Below, piece by piece: positions 60,497 to 64,000 of a stretch of 64,000 bases of DNA. The translations under genes were made by a program, and so were the position numbers. This stretch comes from Scandinavium lactucae (GTDB lineage Bacteria; Pseudomonadota; Gammaproteobacteria; Enterobacterales; Enterobacteriaceae), in assembly GCF_033843265.1 (NCBI RefSeq), contig NZ_JAWXRD010000040.1:62001-126000 (forward strand), written 5' to 3'. How positions within the stretch are numbered: position 1 is the first letter of the stretch; every line of letters begins with the position of its first letter. Below the pieces are notes generated by a model. That model did not search any database. It was given only the letters and a program-made list of their open reading frames with translations, and was not told the DNA's origin.

Positions 60497-61528
60497 TTAT
60501 TTACTCAAATCACTCAACAACACCGCAATGCTTTGTCCGCCCTCGGTGTGCTCAAGGCCAATTTTGACGATGATGGTCAGCGGCACCGACAGCAACATGC
60601 CGACCGGGCCGAGTAGCCAGCCCCAGAATATTAACGATAAAAATACCACCAGGGTGGAGAGCCCCAGGCCCCGGCCCATGATCCGCGGTTCGAGAATATT
60701 GCCAAACACCATGTTGATCGCCAGATATCCGGCCAGCACGACCAGGGCATCGTAGACCGTGCCGAACACCAGCACTTGCAAAATTGGCGGGACGGCGGCC
60801 AGCACCGAGCCAATATTGGGAATGTAGTTGAGCGCAAATGCCAGCAGACCCCAGATAAAAGCAAAGCGTACATCGAGCGCGGCGAGCATCGCCCAGGCCA
60901 CCAGCCCAGTCACCAGGCTGATGGCGGTTTTCAGCACCAGATAATGACTTACGCTGTCGAGAGCTTTCTGGATAGCCGCCATGCCTTCCGTCGGGCGGAC
61001 CATCATCTGCTGGAGCTTGGCCGGGAGCTGCGGCACTTCAAACAGCATAAACACCACCGTTAACAGCAGCAGGAATATTGACGACATGGCGTTGGTGAGC
61101 TGCGTCAGCAGGCCAGTGACCAGGGTCATGGCGGCGTTAGGGTCGATGTATTTGACCAGTTCATTGACCGACACCTCAATGCCGAAACGCTGAAGCAACG
61201 GTTCGAGGCGTTCCAGCGGCACAATCAGCGACGAACGGTATTGCGGCAGGGTACGGGCCAGTTCGTTCAGCGAAGTCCCTATCGAGGCCAGCAGTAATAC
61301 CGCCACCATAATGATAAAGCCGATCAGCAGCGTGACCGCCAGCCCGCGAGGTATCCGCCAGCGTACCAGCAGCTGCACCACCGGGTTTAGCACCACGGCG
61401 ATAAACAGCGCCAGAATAAAGGGCACCACAATATCGGCTGCAAAACGAATGCCCGCGAGGATAACCACCAGCATCCCCAGCATGATGACTATCTTTAATC
61501 CATTAAGAGTGATGCCTGACTTTGCCAT
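60497..61528 (-). CDS. tqsA: AI-2 exporter TqsA
   Basis: TqsA exports the signal autoinducer-2 in E. coli and affects biofilm. The 343-residue product has about seven membrane helices of the AI-2E family and matches E. coli TqsA along its length (LGLSTLVVFLSLIFWGWLLG). ATG 61528, preceded by AGGGAACGTT, matches the known start. In E. coli it lies next to mdtJI in the same arrangement. Confidence 0.96.
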   Translation of the reverse strand: MAKSGITLNGLKIVIMLGMLVVILAGIRFAADIVVPFILALFIAVVLNPVVQLLVRWRIPRGLAVTLLIGFIIMVAVLLLASIGTSLNELARTLPQYRSSLIVPLERLEPLLQRFGIEVSVNELVKYIDPNAAMTLVTGLLTQLTNAMSSIFLLLLTVVFMLFEVPQLPAKLQQMMVRPTEGMAAIQKALDSVSHYLVLKTAISLVTGLVAWAMLAALDVRFAFIWGLLAFALNYIPNIGSVLAAVPPILQVLVFGTVYDALVVLAGYLAINMVFGNILEPRIMGRGLGLSTLVVFLSLIFWGWLLGPVGMLLSVPLTIIVKIGLEHTEGGQSIAVLLSDLSK

Positions 61529-61926
61529 AACGTTCCCTGATAAAATGTTTAACAACATTATAATGTCGGAAGCGTTGAGAACATACTTATTCCCATTTAT
61601 CCGTCTGGGTAAAGAATTGAAAAGGTTTTGAGTTTATTGTTCCGCTATGCCAGAATTAGGGCGTGTATAACTACTGAGGACAATTTTCATCCGCAAAGAC
61701 GAGAAGCAACACCGCGGATAATTGTAATTTTATGGACATGTTGTTCAGAACCCGCACTACCACGCAATCTTTTGTTTTTCCTTCCTTTTACTTGCTATCC
61801 GGTGAGCAGCACTGGCGCTCTGCGCTATAGTCATCTCCTTCGTTTGAGCTAAATTTTAATCACTTTTTTACGGTTTGCGTCTGACGCGAACTGCAACGGA
61901 TTATATTCTCAGGCAGGAGAAGAACC
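61529..61926. other. Divergent tqsA-mdtJ control region
   Basis: About 400 AT-rich bases. In E. coli this region binds H-NS and silences mdtJI until bile salts or spermidine act. I see no gene in it. Confidence 0.6.
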
Positions 61927-62289
61927 ATGTTTTACTGGATATTATTAGCCTTAGCGATCGTCGCTGAAATTACAGGTACGCTGTCTATGAAATGGGCAAG
62001 CGTCAGCGATGGTAATACCGGTTATATTTTAATGCTGGGCATGATTGCCCTTTCTTATATTTTCCTTTCCTTTGCGGTGAAAAAAATCGCCCTTGGGGTG
62101 GCCTATGCACTGTGGGAAGGCGTAGGTATTTTGTTGATTACGCTGTTTAGCGTACTGATATTTGATGAAAGTTTGACCGTGATGAAAGCGGCGGGCCTGG
62201 CCACACTGGTCATGGGGATTGTGTTGATCAAATCAGGCACCCGCAAAGCAAAAAGCCCGCGTGCCGAGGTGAACCATGCCGCAGTTTGA
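61927..62289 (+). CDS. mdtJ: Spermidine exporter subunit MdtJ
   Basis: MdtJ and MdtI form a heteromeric SMR-family pump that exports spermidine. The 120-residue product has four helices and the key Glu14 in IVAEITGTLSMKWA. It overlaps mdtI by 14 bases. AGGAGAAGAACC precedes the start. Confidence 0.97.
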   Translation: MFYWILLALAIVAEITGTLSMKWASVSDGNTGYILMLGMIALSYIFLSFAVKKIALGVAYALWEGVGILLITLFSVLIFDESLTVMKAAGLATLVMGIVLIKSGTRKAKSPRAEVNHAAV

Positions 62290-62605
62290 ATGGGTTCACG
62301 GGGCATGGCTGGCCGCTGCGATTGTACTGGAAATTGCCGCCAATATATTCCTTAAATTCTCCGACGGTTTTCGTCGCAAGATATATGGCATTTTATCGCT
62401 GGTGGCGGTGCTGGCTGCGTTTAGTGCGTTATCGCAGGCGGTAAAAGGGATCGATCTCTCCGTCGCCTACGCAATTTGGGGTGGGTTTGGCGTGGTGGCG
62501 ACGCTTGCGGCAGGCTGGATCCTGTTCGGTCAACGCCTTAATTACAAAGGCTGGATTGGGCTAGTCTTTCTGGTCGCCGGTATGGTGATGATTAAACTCG
62601 CATGA
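62276..62605 (+). CDS. mdtI: Spermidine exporter subunit MdtI
   Basis: The 109-residue SMR protein is the second half of the pump. It has four helices and the matching Glu in IVLEIAANIFLKFSD. Its start lies inside mdtJ. Confidence 0.97.
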   Translation: MPQFEWVHGAWLAAAIVLEIAANIFLKFSDGFRRKIYGILSLVAVLAAFSALSQAVKGIDLSVAYAIWGGFGVVATLAAGWILFGQRLNYKGWIGLVFLVAGMVMIKLA

Positions 62606-62610
62606 TGTGA

Positions 62611-62634
62611 CGCTGCCCGCGTTTGCGGGCAGCG
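62611..62634 (+). terminator. Hairpin after mdtI
   Basis: CGCTGCCCGC pairs perfectly with GCGGGCAGCG around GTTT, five bases after the mdtI stop. The T-run is missing. Confidence 0.6.
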
Positions 62635-62661
62635 AAGTTACGTCAGCAGCGACAGTGCTGA

Positions 62662-63486
62662 TTACTGGTTGGCCAGCGCTTCGAGTTTGTCACGAAAACC
62701 GGTAACGGAGATCGCCCGGTTATCTGCCCGCCAGCGGTCTTTCGCCGCCGGGGCAGAGCTTTGCACGCCAATCAACTGCCAGCCATCGTCGGTTTTGATC
62801 ATCAACGGCGAACCGCTGTCGCCCGGTAACGTATCGCACTGATGTGACAACACGGTGGTTTGCGCCCAGCCGGTCACCAGACAATTATTATGGGTGTACA
62901 GCGTATCCAGATGATCGAGCGGATAGCCGGATTGCGTCACCTGACGATCGGCGGTTTTCAGCGCGGCGGTCAGCGCATCTTTATCACCGGCAAACAGCGG
63001 CAGCGGAGTAATGCCTGACGGTGGATAACGTAAAACGATCAGGCCAAAATCCCACGGCGCGGCAGACGAGGGCACAATCCAGCCTTCACCGTCTGGTTTC
63101 AGACGTTTACCCAACGAGGGCTCAACCCGGCCTTCAATGCCATGAATTTCATAACGCCAGACACCTTTCTGCGAGACAAAGCGTAGCGCGACCGGCTTAT
63201 CCAGCTTGCCGCGCGGCGGCGTCAGCAGACAATGTCCGGCGGTTAACGCCAGATGCGGCGAAATTAAGGTTGCGGTACACAAATTCCCGCTGGCGGTTTC
63301 CAGTTGGCCGATTGCATCCCACGGGGATTGCGTCGGATTGGTGACTTTGACGCGGTCATCATGGTTAAAAAATAGCGTCTTGAGATCTTTGGCACTGATG
63401 CCCGTCTCGTCGCTGTCTTCGTCAGCGTGGGTCAGGGGAGAAAAAAGGCAAACGGCTCCCAGTAAAACCACTGTGGATCTGCGCAT
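62662..63486 (-). CDS. ydgD: Periplasmic trypsin-like protease-family protein YdgD
   Basis: The 274-residue product has a signal peptide (residues 1-21, ending THA) and a chymotrypsin fold. The triad is visible: His in LTAGHCLL, Asp in PWDFGLIVL and Ser in LPGDSGSPL. Function is little studied. It lies between mdtI and asr as in E. coli. Confidence 0.94.
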   Translation of the reverse strand: MRRSTVVLLGAVCLFSPLTHADEDSDETGISAKDLKTLFFNHDDRVKVTNPTQSPWDAIGQLETASGNLCTATLISPHLALTAGHCLLTPPRGKLDKPVALRFVSQKGVWRYEIHGIEGRVEPSLGKRLKPDGEGWIVPSSAAPWDFGLIVLRYPPSGITPLPLFAGDKDALTAALKTADRQVTQSGYPLDHLDTLYTHNNCLVTGWAQTTVLSHQCDTLPGDSGSPLMIKTDDGWQLIGVQSSAPAAKDRWRADNRAISVTGFRDKLEALANQ

Positions 63487-63588
63487 AACACTCTCTGAAG
63501 GGGTAATTATGATTATAAAAAGGTAAACCCAATGAGATTACTATAGACGGGATGAATGAAAAGGGGGAGTAAAATCAGCGTGCTACAC

Positions 63589-63675
63589 TCAGGATAAAAA
63601 CAACCGGGTGGCTACCAGCGCACAGATTATCAGCAATAAAAGGATGAGCTCAAAACGATAGCGACGCAACATCAT
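63589..63675 (-). CDS. ydgU: Small membrane protein YdgU
   Basis: This 28-residue product (start MMLRRYRFELILLLLIIC, ending ATRLFLS) is one basic head and one membrane helix. It matches E. coli YdgU, encoded directly after asr. GGAGAGCA precedes the start. It lies just past a terminator, so its expression needs read-through or its own signal. Confidence 0.88.
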   Translation of the reverse strand: MMLRRYRFELILLLLIICALVATRLFLS

Positions 63676-63685
63676 TGCTCTCCGT

Positions 63686-63711
63686 AAAAAAACGGCGCTG
63701 AAGTAGCGCCG
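63686..63711 (-). terminator. Terminator between asr and ydgU
   Basis: CGGCGCT and AGCGCCG pair over seven bases (63693-63711) and are followed on the minus strand by seven T (63686-63692). Strong intrinsic terminator for asr, only about 10 bases before the ydgU start codon. Confidence 0.92.
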
Positions 63712-63746
63712 ATTTAGTATACAAAACCTTACTACCGACTGCGAAC

Positions 63747-64000
63747 TTATGCAGCTGGCTGAGCGGCTGGTTTAGCAGCAGGTTGGGTGGTTGCTTTTTT
63801 GTGATGCTTTTTAGCGGCCTGCGCTTTCTGAGCTACGGCTGGTTTGGTTGCGGCTTTTTTGTGGTGCTTTTTAGCGGCCTGAGCTTTCTGCTCAACGGCT
63901 GGTTTGGTTGCGGCTTTTTTATGGTGCTTTTTGGCAGCCTGAGCTTTCTGTTCGGTTGCGGCTTTTTTGTGTTTCTTGTGATGAGTTGTTTTAGCCGGTG
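63747..64000 (-). CDS. asr: Acid shock protein, C-terminal part
   Basis: Asr is a periplasmic, very basic protein strongly induced by low pH through PhoBR and RstBA in E. coli; the mature form is disordered. The visible 83 codons contain repeats of about 20 residues with KAQAAKKHHKKAAT at the core, at least three full copies, and end AKPAAQPAA. The signal peptide lies past the window edge. Confidence 0.96.
   Translation of the reverse strand, partial: PAKTTHHKKHKKAATEQKAQAAKKHHKKAATKPAVEQKAQAAKKHHKKAATKPAVAQKAQAAKKHHKKATTQPAAKPAAQPAA

Noticed and set aside
63747..64000. Tandem repeats that might suggest a CRISPR or satellite array
   Set aside because: The repeats keep the reading frame and encode the Lys/Ala/His-rich repeats of Asr.
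1..64000. tRNA, rRNA, prophage or CRISPR elements
   Set aside because: I looked for CCA-type tRNA ends, phage structural genes and regularly spaced repeats and found none.

Overview
The window is enterobacterial chromosome. The FNR, UspE, Ogt, SmrA, YcgZ, YajD, YaiL, TqsA, MdtJI, YdgD and Asr homologues closely resemble those of Escherichia coli and keep parts of its local order, but the accessory content (beta-ketoadipate genes, malonate decarboxylase, REP elements of GCCCGGC/GCCGGGC type) fits an Enterobacter/Leclercia/Lelliottia/Kluyvera-like genome better. The first gene is the end of a chemoreceptor with a terminal NWETF, so the organism is probably motile. The genus is inferred; no rRNA or tRNA gene is visible.

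Layout. 0-8 kb: chemoreceptor end, membrane PQQ dehydrogenase, uspE, hiuH, fnr, ogt, a decayed membrane-protein gene, smrA. 8-14 kb: pcaR and the divergent pcaIJFBDC operon for protocatechuate breakdown after ring opening; pcaGH is not here. 14-24 kb: a MetAP/ParD-like pair, a family II pyrophosphatase, and umuC and umuD split 3.7 kb apart, each with its own LexA box. A third LexA box lies before ydeI, and a umuD scrap sits at 23.7 kb. The stress genes yciGF, a YetF pair and ydeJ/ydeI lie between. 24-33 kb: an accessory zone with a second aspartate-semialdehyde dehydrogenase, an MFS exporter, an XRE-cupin/B3-B4 pair and two tandem LysR/nitronate-monooxygenase modules. 33-36 kb: the blue-light module bluR, bluF, ycgZ, ymgA, ariR with repeated TGTACA palindromes. 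36.6-44.6 kb: mdcR and the malonate decarboxylase operon mdcABCDEFGH.

45.3-57.7 kb holds the most interesting locus: a divergent, LacI-type-controlled gene set that I cannot assign to a known pathway. The left arm is lacI, two paralogous two-domain SnoaL/NTF2-like proteins, a histidinol-dehydrogenase-family enzyme and an amidase. The right arm is an MFS transporter, a second histidinol-dehydrogenase-family enzyme (HpsN-like), an SDR, an alpha/beta hydrolase, an HpcH/HpaI aldolase and a bicupin. Genes are tightly packed with ATGA and TAATG couplings. Two copies of one palindrome lie between the arms. It looks like a complete uptake and breakdown route for an unidentified substrate, probably with an amide or ester bond and a primary-alcohol side chain.

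57.8-64 kb returns to core genes (yaiL, an RluA-type pseudouridine synthase, tqsA, mdtJI, ydgD, ydgU, asr), interrupted by an insertion-sequence scrap and a TacAT-type toxin-antitoxin operon with a duplicated operator.
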